Below are positions 34,104 to 42,306 of a stretch of 64,000 bases of DNA, in pieces. The notes under the pieces are model-generated. The model had not been told where the DNA came from. It saw only the letters and a program-made list of their open reading frames with translations, and ran no database searches. Location: positions 1 to 64,000 of the forward strand of contig JAJFTY010000044.1 of NCBI GenBank assembly GCA_021372695.1. Direction: 5' to 3'. Numbering within the stretch: position 1 is the stretch's first letter; the number at the start of each line of letters is the position of its first letter. The position numbers and the translations under genes are program-made. This DNA comes from Deltaproteobacteria bacterium. Its GTDB lineage: Bacteria > Desulfobacterota > Syntrophia > Syntrophales > UBA5619.

Positions 34104-34379
34104 ATGAAGAAGACATTCGGAACAATCATCGTGTCAGTGGCGGTGGTGCTTCTAACGGCGACTTTCAGTTTCGCAGAATATACGGCAGCCGGAGCGAGCG
34201 AATTTCCTTACTTCCAGCTCGGTTCCCTGATTGTCGGCGGGCTGATCATCATCTCCCTGAAGAGCAAATTTCAGCAAATGTACACGGGCGAGGCTGTTGG
34301 GGCCTTCGCGCTCTACACCGTCTTTATCGCCCTCTTCACCAACCCCGTGATCGACGCGGTGAAGACCCTGGTCAGCTAA
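34104..34379 (+). CDS. Small membrane protein preceding an AtpI-like gene
   Basis: A 91-residue protein with a signal or anchor segment (TIIVSVAVVLLTATFSFA) and two further hydrophobic stretches (about 36-50 and 65-85): LGSLIVGGLIIISLKSKFQQMYTGEA and GAFALYTVFIALFTNP. I do not recognise the family. AGGAGGAAAAG precedes the ATG. It is 40 bases upstream of the AtpI-like gene and ends before the same terminator, so the two probably form an operon under the sigma-54-type promoter. Confidence 0.65.
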   Translation: MKKTFGTIIVSVAVVLLTATFSFAEYTAAGASEFPYFQLGSLIVGGLIIISLKSKFQQMYTGEAVGAFALYTVFIALFTNPVIDAVKTLVS

Positions 34380-34419
34380 AACGAATCAGGCGCGAGCGAA
34401 CGTTCAGGAGGTTCGACAC

Positions 34420-34665
34420 ATGGAAACCCAGGTGACTGCCAAAAGCCAACGCCAGATGATGCATCAGCTCGGACCGGTTCTGATGTTGAGCGCCTGGGGA
34501 TTGGCCATCGTGGCGGCATCGTTTTTCTTCCTCTACGTGGGCCATCTGCTGGATCAGTGGCTGGGAACCGAACCCAATTTCATGCTGGGCCTCTTCTTCC
34601 TGGCCGTGGTGACCACCGTTGGCAGGCTCTACCGAGAGGCATGGCTCAAGAGAAAAGACGTTTGA
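34420..34665 (+). CDS. AtpI/AtpZ-like (ATPase_gene1) membrane protein
   Basis: The 81-residue protein has two transmembrane helices (about 19-41 and 53-72) joined by GHLLDQWLGTEPNFMLG, the pattern of the putative F0F1-ATPase gene1 subunit family. Such proteins often lie at the head of an atp operon and assist c-ring assembly or ion handling. No atp genes follow here; a terminator comes directly after. CAGGAGG precedes the ATG. Confidence 0.75.
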   Translation: METQVTAKSQRQMMHQLGPVLMLSAWGLAIVAASFFFLYVGHLLDQWLGTEPNFMLGLFFLAVVTTVGRLYREAWLKRKDV

Positions 34666-34687
34666 AGCCGTCCTGAACCATAACCAT

Positions 34688-34722
34688 AGAACCCCTTCCT
34701 GCCCGCGCCGGAAGGGGTTTTT
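34688..34722 (+). terminator. Rho-independent terminator
   Basis: AACCCCTTCC and GGAAGGGGTT arms around a GC loop are followed by TTTTT, just after the AtpI-like gene. Confidence 0.9.
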
Positions 34723-34816
34723 TTGTGATTTTCCCCATCGCTGTGGTATAAAGTGGCCGTCGGACGTGCGGGGAATGGAGTCGGCGCGTTCACGAGATCG
34801 TTCCGGTGAGGACGAG

Positions 34817-35107
34817 ATGAGAAGATGCCAGGCATGCCTGAAGGGCTTGGAAATCAGGACTCCGGTGGGGCGACAGGAGTGCTGCCCTTTCTGCGGATCC
34901 GACCTCCACTGCTGCCTCAATTGCGGCTTCCACGAGAAGGGTGCCTATAACGAGTGTCGCGAGCCGCAGGCCGAGAGAGTCCTTGAGAAGGGCCGGAGCA
35001 ACTTCTGCGATTTCTTCGTTTTCCTGGATGCCGGGACAGGCGGCGGCGAAAAGGATTCCCGGGTATCGGCAAAAGCCCGGATGGAATCCCTGTTCAAGAA
35101 GGGCTGA
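34817..35107 (+). CDS. Cysteine-rich zinc-ribbon-like protein
   Basis: The 96-residue protein starts at ATG 34817. The N-terminal half is rich in Cys: CQACLKG, CCPFCGSDLHCCLNC and YNEC, giving at least two CxxC pairs, as in small zinc ribbons. The C-terminal half carries SNFCDFFVFLDA and a charged tail. Small proteins of this type occur in many deltaproteobacteria without a known role. It is not tied to the upstream pair because a terminator intervenes. Confidence 0.7.
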   Translation: MRRCQACLKGLEIRTPVGRQECCPFCGSDLHCCLNCGFHEKGAYNECREPQAERVLEKGRSNFCDFFVFLDAGTGGGEKDSRVSAKARMESLFKKG

Positions 35108-35162
35108 CCCGGAGCAGATGAAGCGTGGCCCGGCAGCACACCAAAGAGAAAGGCAGGCCATC

Positions 35163-35513
35163 ATGAATCCAGAGAAGAGGAGTCGGACGCGGGTCCCGGT
35201 GCATTTCGAAATGACCGTTCTGCTGGGGAACGAGACCGTTCATTCAGAAATATTGAACATCAGCCTGAACGGCGTTCTTTGCGCAACCCATCCGCTCTTT
35301 CAGAATGATGCCCCCTGCAGGGTGATCGTTTCCCTAAGCGACGAGACCCGGATTGCGGTCGATTCCAAAATCACCAGGGTTGGCAAAGGGGAAACCGCGA
35401 TCAGCTTCATCTCCATGGATGATGAAAGCTTCGTTCACCTGAAGCGGCTTGTGCAGTACAACGCCGGCGATGCCGACCGCATCGATCAGGAGCTCCATCG
35501 CAAAGCCTTTTGA
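35163..35513 (+). CDS. PilZ-domain protein
   Basis: A 116-residue stand-alone PilZ domain. The c-di-GMP binding motif is RSRTRVP (RxxxR, residues about 6-10) followed by LNISLNGVLC ([D/N]xSxxG, near residue 38-43). The remainder forms the beta barrel (RVIVSLSDETRIAVDSKITRV). It is expected to bind cyclic di-GMP and act on an unknown partner. Confidence 0.85.
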   Translation: MNPEKRSRTRVPVHFEMTVLLGNETVHSEILNISLNGVLCATHPLFQNDAPCRVIVSLSDETRIAVDSKITRVGKGETAISFISMDDESFVHLKRLVQYNAGDADRIDQELHRKAF

Positions 35514-35556
35514 CTCGCAACGGCCAAAGACGGGGTTGCATGAATCGAGGTCAATC

Positions 35557-36129
35557 ATGCCGAAGATCGCGATCGACGAAAATGTCTTCACCTATCCGAT
35601 GCCTATGGTCCTGGTGGGAACCATCGTGGAGGATCGCCCGAACTTCATGGCGGTCGGGTGGGTCACGAGAGTCAATTTCAAGCCTCCCATGATTGCCGTC
35701 GCACTGGGAAAGATCCATTTCACCAATCGCGGGATTCATGCTTCCGGCGCTTTCAGTGTCAATGTCCCAAGCATCGATTTCATCGAGAAGGTAGACTATT
35801 GCGGGCTTGTATCCGGAAGCAAAAAGGACAAGTCGACCCTCTTCAAGGTCATCGCCGGCAAGACAACCTCTGCGCCCATGATCGACGACTGCCCGCTCTG
35901 CATGGAGTGCAAACTGACCACCGTCGTGGACCTCCCCACGAACGAGGTTTTCATCGGAGAGATCGTGGGCGCGTACATAAGCGCCGACTGCTGCAGCGAC
36001 GGCAAGCCGGACATCCGGAAGATCCGGCCCTTTACGCTGACCATGCCCGACAATCGGTACTGGGCTGTCGGCGAAAGCGCCGGGAACGCCTGGGAAATCG
36101 GAAGAAACTTGAAGCCTATTTCAACTTGA
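35557..36129 (+). CDS. Flavoredoxin-like flavin reductase domain protein
   Basis: A 190-residue FMN-binding split-barrel protein of the flavin reductase-like family, close to Desulfovibrio flavoredoxin. Landmarks are YPMPMVLVGTIVEDRPNFMAVGWV, FKPPMIAVALGKIHFTNRGI and GAFSVNVPSIDFIEKVDYCGLVSG. Flavoredoxin carries electrons in anaerobic sulfur metabolism; here the partner is unknown. The start at ATG 35557 follows GAGG. It converges with phoA, overlapping it by 14 bases. Confidence 0.85.
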   Translation: MPKIAIDENVFTYPMPMVLVGTIVEDRPNFMAVGWVTRVNFKPPMIAVALGKIHFTNRGIHASGAFSVNVPSIDFIEKVDYCGLVSGSKKDKSTLFKVIAGKTTSAPMIDDCPLCMECKLTTVVDLPTNEVFIGEIVGAYISADCCSDGKPDIRKIRPFTLTMPDNRYWAVGESAGNAWEIGRNLKPIST

Positions 36130-37498
36130 GCGCGGCCTTCATGACCGTGAAGATCTCCGTGTTGTGCATCAGCCCGTGGATTCTCTGAGAACCCGGCCCC
36201 TCCCCGAACAGGAACAACGGCGAAGCGGTATGGGTCTGGCTGCCCCACCCCACCCGGAGGTAAGGCCGCAGCACGAACGCCAGCGAGTGCAGATAATCGT
36301 AATTGTAGTTGTAGGGATCTAACTTCTTGATGGCGTCGTCGGCCACCGTCCGCGCCTCGTCGTCGGTGAGATCGATATCCATGGATTGCTTGACGATCTC
36401 CTGGATCTTCTCGGGGGTCGGTTTCTTCCCCCACTTTGCGGCCATCGATTCGAAAGACACCTTGGACTTTTCAATGGCCTTCAGGTCCATGCCGACGTAC
36501 TCCTTGCTCTCCTTGCCGTGACCGACCAGGGCCATCCCGGCGGTCTCGTGATCGGCCGTGACGATGAGCAGGGTGGCGGGGTTCTTCTTCACAAAGTCCA
36601 TGGCCACGCCCACGGCCTCGTCGAAGGCCAGGGCCTCACGGATCGTTGCGGCCGCGTCGTTGCGATGCGCCGCATGGTCGATCCGGCCCGCTTCGATCAT
36701 CGCAAAGAAGCCGTTTTTGCTCTTCGATAGGAGCTGCAATGTCTTTTCGGCCATCTCGGCCAGACTCGGCTCCGCGGTCGCGGAGCGGTCGATCTCATAG
36801 CTCATGTTGCCCATGTTGAAGAGACCGAGGATCTTCCCGGCCGGGGCCGCCTTCAACTCCTCTGCCGTCCCGGCAACCGTGTAACCGGCCTTCTGCGCCT
36901 CTTCCATGAGATTGCGGCCGTCCTTCCGCTTCCCGCCGGCATTCTCGGGCAGGAAGAACTGCTTGCGACCGCCCATGAGGACATCTACGCCGCACTTCAG
37001 CTCCTGGTCCGCCACCGACTCCTCATCCGAACGGCGGGCCACATGCGCGGCAAAAGCGCCGGGAGTCGCATCGGTGATCCCGGAAGTGGTGACCAGCCCC
37101 GTCGCCATCTTTCTTCCTTTGGCCATCTCCAGGATCGTTTTGACAGGAGTCTTCCCGTCCGCAGCCATGCTGAGGGCGCGCGCGGTCATGCGCTGCCCGG
37201 TGGCGATCTGGCCAGCCGCCGCGGCCGACTCGGTCACGATGGCATCCGCCGTGTCGTTCACGAGGTAGGCGGTCCGCCCCTGGTTTATCAGTTCAGACAT
37301 ATGCAGCTCTTTTTTCAGGACCCGGTTGCTGTAGATCCAGGCGGCGCCGAACTGGCTCGGCCCCATTCCGTCGCCGATCATGATGATCACGTTTTTGGCC
37401 TGCGCCCGGCCCTGCGCGGCGGGCACAATTGACGGCGACAGCAGAGAGGTAACCGCGAACAGCAGCACGAACAGACGGAACGATCGATTCTTCATCAT
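36116..37498 (-). CDS. phoA: Alkaline phosphatase (PhoA family)
   Basis: This 460-residue periplasmic phosphomonoesterase has a signal peptide (FRLFVLLFAVTSLLSPSIVPAA). Metal and active-site segments are VIIMIGDGMGPSQFG (metal Asp), VTESAAAAGQIATG with the nucleophile Ser (family usually VTDSAASA), ATGLVTTSGITDATPGAFAAHV and LLIVTADHETAGM. AGRIDHAAHRND supplies Asp/His zinc ligands. The length is normal. The Asp before the nucleophile is Glu here. AGGAGG precedes the ATG. Confidence 0.92.
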   Translation of the reverse strand: MMKNRSFRLFVLLFAVTSLLSPSIVPAAQGRAQAKNVIIMIGDGMGPSQFGAAWIYSNRVLKKELHMSELINQGRTAYLVNDTADAIVTESAAAAGQIATGQRMTARALSMAADGKTPVKTILEMAKGRKMATGLVTTSGITDATPGAFAAHVARRSDEESVADQELKCGVDVLMGGRKQFFLPENAGGKRKDGRNLMEEAQKAGYTVAGTAEELKAAPAGKILGLFNMGNMSYEIDRSATAEPSLAEMAEKTLQLLSKSKNGFFAMIEAGRIDHAAHRNDAAATIREALAFDEAVGVAMDFVKKNPATLLIVTADHETAGMALVGHGKESKEYVGMDLKAIEKSKVSFESMAAKWGKKPTPEKIQEIVKQSMDIDLTDDEARTVADDAIKKLDPYNYNYDYLHSLAFVLRPYLRVGWGSQTHTASPLFLFGEGPGSQRIHGLMHNTEIFTVMKAALKLK

Positions 37499-37706
37499 CT
37501 CCTCCTATCCTGGCGACGTCATTGCAATTTACAGAACAACTTGTTTTCAGACCGGATCATGGAACGTGGTACGGGCTCACTCTAGGTTGGCGGCCTGAAC
37601 GTGTCAAGGAAAAGCAGGACAGGCGGCTGTATCGAAAAACCGGGGAACTTTCTGGGTCCTCCCGTCGTCTAAGATGGTAACGACAACCAACAAGGAGGAA
37701 CGGATC

Positions 37707-38561
37707 ATGAAGACCATCGCAATCGTCATTCTGGCAATCGTAGCGTGCACGGGTGTCGCCCGCGCGGAAAGCATCGGCGATGTCGTGGAGGTGAGCATCG
37801 TGACCGACGACGGCCGGACACTGCCGACCTACCCGGAAAAGATGCGTCTCGGTGTTCACAGGGTGTACGCAGAGGCCGTCCGGGGGGACCACTATCGCAT
37901 CCATGTCAGGAACCGCCTTGCCCGGCGGGTTGGTCTGGTCATCGCGGTCGACGGCCGCAATATCATCAGCGGCGGGAGATCCTGGCTGAAGAGCAGCGAG
38001 CGGATGTACATCCTCGAACCCTACGGCTCCGGGGAATTCACCGGTTGGCGAACGGCCCAGGATCGCATCAACCGCTTCTACTTCACCGATGTCCCGGACT
38101 CGTACGCCGCAGCTTTCGGCGATGAGAGCGCCATGGGGGTGATCGCCGTGGCGCTCTTTCCCGAGGTGCAACGCTGCCAGCTCCCTGTGCCCCTTCCCCA
38201 GGCAGCTCCTTCGATTCTGGGCAAGTCCGACGGCAGCGCGGCCGGCTCAGCCGACAGGGCTCCGGCGGCCCCTGCGCGGGAGGAGGCCGGCAGGCTGACG
38301 AAGGAGAAGGATTCCCGGGTAGAGCAGACGATGGAGAGCGCCGGTACGGGCTACGGCCGGGAAGAGTACTCGCCCTCACGGATCGTGGCCTTCGAGCCGG
38401 AGAAGCGGGCGCTGGAGACGATCTTTATCAAGTACGAATGGCGCTCGACCCTCTGCAAGCTGGGGGTCGTCACGTGCGGCAAACCGCCCCGCCGGCCCCC
38501 AAACCGCCTCTGGGACAACAGCGGTTATGCCCCGCCGCCCCCGCGCTGCGGGCAGCCCTGA
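37707..38561 (+). CDS. Exported protein of unknown function upstream of an ECF sigma gene
   Basis: The 284-residue protein begins with a signal peptide (MKTIAIVILAIVACTGVARA). The first 150 residues resemble a beta-rich domain (VEVSIVTDDGRTLPTYP and RNRLARRVGLVIAVDGRNIISG, with SSERMYILEPYGSGEFTGWRT). A low-complexity Ala/Pro/Glu linker follows, then CKLGVVTCGKPPRRPPNRLWD and a Pro-rich end. I know no function; the VDGRNIISG segment is common in exported proteins of Syntrophales and Desulfuromonadales. It lies 120 bases upstream of the sigma factor and may belong to the same stress regulon. AAGGAGG precedes the ATG. Confidence 0.65.
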   Translation: MKTIAIVILAIVACTGVARAESIGDVVEVSIVTDDGRTLPTYPEKMRLGVHRVYAEAVRGDHYRIHVRNRLARRVGLVIAVDGRNIISGGRSWLKSSERMYILEPYGSGEFTGWRTAQDRINRFYFTDVPDSYAAAFGDESAMGVIAVALFPEVQRCQLPVPLPQAAPSILGKSDGSAAGSADRAPAAPAREEAGRLTKEKDSRVEQTMESAGTGYGREEYSPSRIVAFEPEKRALETIFIKYEWRSTLCKLGVVTCGKPPRRPPNRLWDNSGYAPPPPRCGQP

Positions 38562-38681
38562 CGCGGGGTGGAAACCGCGTCTTCCCGTCATTGCACGGAG
38601 CCCGGCAACATGCTACTCTTGCGCCGCCCGGACGTTCTACGGGATGGCGCAGCTCCGCGAGCTATGACGGGAGGCAACACC

Positions 38682-39314
38682 GTGCCGGATCACCTGGACC
38701 CAGTGGACGCACAAAACCGGATCATCGCGGATGATGACGCCGGTTTTGTCGCACGCTGCCGGGGTGGCGACACCGAGGCGTTTGCGGTGCTGGTCCGGAG
38801 GCACCAGAAGAAGATGCTCAACGTCGCCTTCCGGATGATCGGTGACTATGACGAAGCCTGCGACGTGGTGCAGGACTCTTTCCTCTCCGCCTACCGGGCC
38901 ATCGGAAAATTCCGGGGGGATGCCCGGTTCTCGACCTGGCTCTGCGGTATTGTGCTGAACCATTCGAGGAATTACCTGAAAGGCAGGGTGGCCCGTTCGC
39001 GCCACGAAGCTGGATCGCTCGACGATCCCGTGGAATCGAAAAACGGAACTCTGATGAAGGAACCCCGGTCCCGGGAGGAGTCGATCGTCGAACGGATCGA
39101 AAAACGGGAGCGGGACGAAAGAGTCCAGGACTGCATCAGTTCCCTGGACGGTGAACAGAGGGAAGTCCTGATCCTCCGCGACATCCAGGGCTTCACCTAT
39201 GAAGAAATCGGTGGCCTGCTGAAACTGCCCGAAGGAACCGTCAAGTCGCGGCTTTTCCGGGCCAGAAACGCCCTGAAGGAGGGGCTGTGCCGGGTGCTCG
39301 GTGATCTGAGATGA
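38682..39314 (+). CDS. ECF-type RNA polymerase sigma factor
   Basis: A 210-residue sigma-70 family protein of the RpoE/ECF type. Region 2 is AFAVLVRRHQKKMLNVAFRMIGDYDEACDVVQDSFLSAYRAIGKFRG (residues about 28-75, continuous here), with the -10 contact part FSTWLCGIVLNHSRNYL. Region 4 is LDGEQREVLILRDIQGFTYEEIGGLL and LPEGTVKSRLFRARNAL. GTG at 38682 is chosen because GGGAGG is correctly spaced; ATG 38664 is an alternative. The end overlaps the anti-sigma start by four bases (ATGA). Confidence 0.9.
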   Translation: MPDHLDPVDAQNRIIADDDAGFVARCRGGDTEAFAVLVRRHQKKMLNVAFRMIGDYDEACDVVQDSFLSAYRAIGKFRGDARFSTWLCGIVLNHSRNYLKGRVARSRHEAGSLDDPVESKNGTLMKEPRSREESIVERIEKRERDERVQDCISSLDGEQREVLILRDIQGFTYEEIGGLLKLPEGTVKSRLFRARNALKEGLCRVLGDLR

Positions 39315-40456
39315 CCTGCAACGAGATCGAAAATCAGCTTCCGGCCTATATCGAGGAGCTCCTCTCCCCGGAAGAGAAGAAAGCTGTCGCGGGGCACCTC
39401 GCGGCCTGCGACCGTTGCAGCCGTGCCCTCGCGGAGCTGGAGCGGGCGGGAAAGCTGGTACGGGAACTCGAAGAGGTGGAACCGCCGCCATTCTTCGAGC
39501 AGAGGATCATGTCCCGAGTCCGGGAAGAGGCCGCGGGGAAACAAGGGATCCTCCGGCGGCTCTTCTATCCACTCCACAGCAAGATCCCCGTCCCGGCCCT
39601 GGCCACGATCGTCGTTGCAGTCCTGGCTTATCACGTCTACCAGCAGGGCGTTCCGGAGATGAAACAGGTGGCGCCCCTTCCGGCGCGCCATGCCGAGCAG
39701 GACATCGGCCGGGTCGAAAGCCGACCTCCCACGCCTCCGGCAACCCCTCCGGCTGCAAGACCGTCCAAGGTGCTGCCCGCACCGGCCGGCGATCTTGCAG
39801 CAGTGACGTCCACCAAAGCACCGCCCGTGCCGCCCGTCGATCTTTCACGGGCAGCCTCGCGGCCCTATGTTACCCCTCCCCCCGAAGAGCGGCCGCTGGG
39901 CACGATCACGGCGGATTCGCAAGCCCCGAAGCCGCAGGAGAGCCTGGCGGTAGCCAGGCCCGCGGCTCCGGTCACGGCAAAGGAAAAGGATGCCCGGACA
40001 TCCCGCGAGGAGGTTCCCAGCGCGGTGCGGGATCAGGCGGTCAGAGAGGAGCCCGTCCCGGCGTCCGAGACGTTTGCGCCGGAACTGAAACGGGAGAAGG
40101 CCGCCGATGCAGGTGCGGCATCAGGGGACAACCGGAAAGCCGCGGCCGCTCCAGCCCCTGCCCGCATGAAGGCGGCCATGATTCAGCCATCTGCGGTCGA
40201 CCTGATGATCCAGGTCAGAGATCCGGCCGCTGCCCTTCGCGAGCTCGAATCATACCTGGCCCGGGTCAACGCCCGGATCATCGAGCGGCGGAATCTCAGC
40301 GGCAGCGAATTCTGGAAAGTGGAGATGGCTGCGACCAGCCTGCCTCAATTGCTCAGTCTGTTGGAAGGGATCGGCCGGGTGACCCCGAAAACGGACGCGT
40401 CCACGCTGCCGGCCGGTCAGGTGACTCTGGGTATCACCATGGTCGCGCTTCCGTAA
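39311..40456 (+). CDS. Anti-sigma factor with zinc-finger domain and DUF2275 region
   Basis: The 381-residue membrane protein is the likely partner of the sigma factor. Its N-terminus has the ZAS zinc-binding pattern (Cys3, His29, Cys33 and Cys36 in GHLAACDRCSRAL). One transmembrane segment follows near residue 97-115 (VPALATIVVAVLAYHVYQQG). A long Pro/Ala/Lys-rich linker covers about 120-285. The C-terminal DUF2275-like domain (DLMIQVRDPAAALRELESYL, RIIERRNLSG and GRVTPKTDASTLPAGQV) lies outside. Signals sensed outside could release the sigma factor. Confidence 0.85.
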   Translation: MTCNEIENQLPAYIEELLSPEEKKAVAGHLAACDRCSRALAELERAGKLVRELEEVEPPPFFEQRIMSRVREEAAGKQGILRRLFYPLHSKIPVPALATIVVAVLAYHVYQQGVPEMKQVAPLPARHAEQDIGRVESRPPTPPATPPAARPSKVLPAPAGDLAAVTSTKAPPVPPVDLSRAASRPYVTPPPEERPLGTITADSQAPKPQESLAVARPAAPVTAKEKDARTSREEVPSAVRDQAVREEPVPASETFAPELKREKAADAGAASGDNRKAAAAPAPARMKAAMIQPSAVDLMIQVRDPAAALRELESYLARVNARIIERRNLSGSEFWKVEMAATSLPQLLSLLEGIGRVTPKTDASTLPAGQVTLGITMVALP

Positions 40457-40516
40457 TCCGCATTGCAGGATCTGAAACCTGGGCAGAGCTTGGAATCCGA
40501 TTCCGAGAGCGCCTTT

Positions 40517-42208
40517 CTACTTCCCCTTTTCTGCTGCCTTGGCCCAGGCATCCCGCAGGGTCACCGTCCGGTTGAAGACCGGGGCGTCCGCGGTGGAATC
40601 CCCGGCATCGACGCAGAAGTAACCCAGCCTTTCGAACTGGAAACGGTCGCCGGGCCCAGCGGCCGCCAGACTTGGCTCCAGCCGGCAGTTCTTCAGGATT
40701 TCCAGCGATTTCGGGTTCAGGTGAGACCGGAAATCCCCCTCTTCGGCCAGGGGCTCGGGAACGCTGAAGAGGCGGTCGTAGAGCCTGACTTCAGCCGGCA
40801 CCGCATGGGCTGCGGAGACCCAGTGGAGCGTCGCGTCGACCTTCCGTCCGTCCGGGGCGAAACCGCTGCGCGTTTCCGGATCGTAGGTGCAGTGGACCTC
40901 GGCGATCTCTCCCGTCGCGGGATCTTTCACGACACCGGTGCACGTGATGAAGTAGCCGTAGCGCAGGCGCACCTCACGGCCCGGAGCGAGCCGGAAGAAC
41001 TTCTTCGGCGGAATCTCCATGAAGTCCTCCCGCTCGATGAACAGCTCCCGTGAGAAGGGAACCTTTCTTGAACCCATCTCGGCCTGCTTCGGATGATACG
41101 GGGAGTCGAACTCCTCCACCTTTCCTTCGGGATAGTTGTCGATCACGACGCGGAGCGGCCGGAGCACGGCCATGACGCGGGGCGCCTTTTCGTTCAGATC
41201 GTCCCGGACGCAATTTTCCAGCAGGGCCATGTCGATCAGGCTGTCGTTCTTGGAGACGCCGATCTTCTCGCAGAACTTCCGGATCGCCTCCGGGGTAAAA
41301 CCCCGCCGGCGCATCCCTGAAAGCGTCGGCATCTGCGGGTCATCCCAACCCGAAACGACCCGGTCCTCCACCAGCTCCAGGAGCTTGCGTTTGCTCATCA
41401 CCGTGTAGCTCAGATTCAGCCGGGCAAATTCGATCTGCTGCGGACGGGGGCCTTCGACGAGCTGGTTCAGGAACCAGTCGTACAGGGGCCGGTTGTTCTC
41501 GAACTCCAGCGTGCAGATCGAATGGGTGATCCCCTCGATGAAGTCGGAGAGACAATGGGCAAAATCGTACATCGGGTAGATGGACCAGGCGTCGCCCGTC
41601 CGGTAGTGGCACTCCTTCTTGATCCGGTACATGATGGGATCGCGCATCGTGACGTTGGGCGAGGACATATCGATCTTCGCGCGCAGGACCCGGGCCCCGT
41701 CCGTGAATTCCCCGGAGCGCATCCGTGCGAAGAGATCCAGGTTTTCGTCCACGGAGCGGCTGCGGTAGGGGCTCTCTCTGCCCGGTTCGGTCAGGGTTCC
41801 CCGGTACTCCCGGATCTCGTCCGCGCTCAGGTCGCAGACATAAGCCAAACCCTTCTTGATCAGCGAAAGCGCGTATTGGTAAAGCCTCTCATAATAATCG
41901 GATTCGTAGAAGAGGCGATCCCCCCAGTCTAATCCCAGCCATTTGACGTCGCGGATGATGGACTCCACGTATTCCATGCTCTCCCCGCTGGGATCGGTAT
42001 CGTCCAGGCGCAGGTTGCAGCTGCCGCCGTACTGGGCGGCGATGCCGAAATTGAGGCAGACCGATTTGGCATGCCCGATGTGAGGATAGCCATTCGGCTC
42101 CGGCGGAAAGCGTGTGGCCACCCGGCCCTGATGCTTGCCGGTTTTCATGTCATCGTCGATGATGTCCCGGATGAAATCGGAGGGAAGAGCTGGATGGGTC
42201 TCCATCAT
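40517..42208 (-). CDS. glnS: Glutaminyl-tRNA synthetase
   Basis: GlnS charges tRNA-Gln with glutamine in the cytoplasm. The 563-residue class I enzyme has the HIGH motif in [18 protein letters not shown] and the KMSKS motif as [30 protein letters not shown] is the conserved second helix and [15 protein letters not shown] is GlnRS-type, not GluRS. The C-terminal beta barrels for anticodon recognition are complete ([17 protein letters not shown]). Presence of GlnS means direct charging and not transamidation for Gln in this host. It is downstream of the acyl-CoA synthetase and separated by a hairpin. Confidence 0.95.
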   Translation of the reverse strand: MMETHPALPSDFIRDIIDDDMKTGKHQGRVATRFPPEPNGYPHIGHAKSVCLNFGIAAQYGGSCNLRLDDTDPSGESMEYVESIIRDVKWLGLDWGDRLFYESDYYERLYQYALSLIKKGLAYVCDLSADEIREYRGTLTEPGRESPYRSRSVDENLDLFARMRSGEFTDGARVLRAKIDMSSPNVTMRDPIMYRIKKECHYRTGDAWSIYPMYDFAHCLSDFIEGITHSICTLEFENNRPLYDWFLNQLVEGPRPQQIEFARLNLSYTVMSKRKLLELVEDRVVSGWDDPQMPTLSGMRRRGFTPEAIRKFCEKIGVSKNDSLIDMALLENCVRDDLNEKAPRVMAVLRPLRVVIDNYPEGKVEEFDSPYHPKQAEMGSRKVPFSRELFIEREDFMEIPPKKFFRLAPGREVRLRYGYFITCTGVVKDPATGEIAEVHCTYDPETRSGFAPDGRKVDATLHWVSAAHAVPAEVRLYDRLFSVPEPLAEEGDFRSHLNPKSLEILKNCRLEPSLAAAGPGDRFQFERLGYFCVDAGDSTADAPVFNRTVTLRDAWAKAAEKGK

Positions 42209-42239
42209 AAGTCGAATTTCCTTTCCATGGTTAATCGGA

Positions 42240-42274
42240 AGGCCCCCCGCGACGTCACGCCGATCGGGGGGCCT
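42240..42274. terminator. Hairpin between the acyl-CoA synthetase and glnS genes
   Basis: AGGCCCCCC and GGGGGGCCT form a 9-bp stem with a 17-base loop, about 33 bases after the synthetase stop on the minus strand. The T content after it is poor, so it may be a weak terminator. Confidence 0.55.
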
Positions 42275-42306
42275 GGGACTTCAAGAAGAGAAGCCGCTCG
42301 CGCCGG

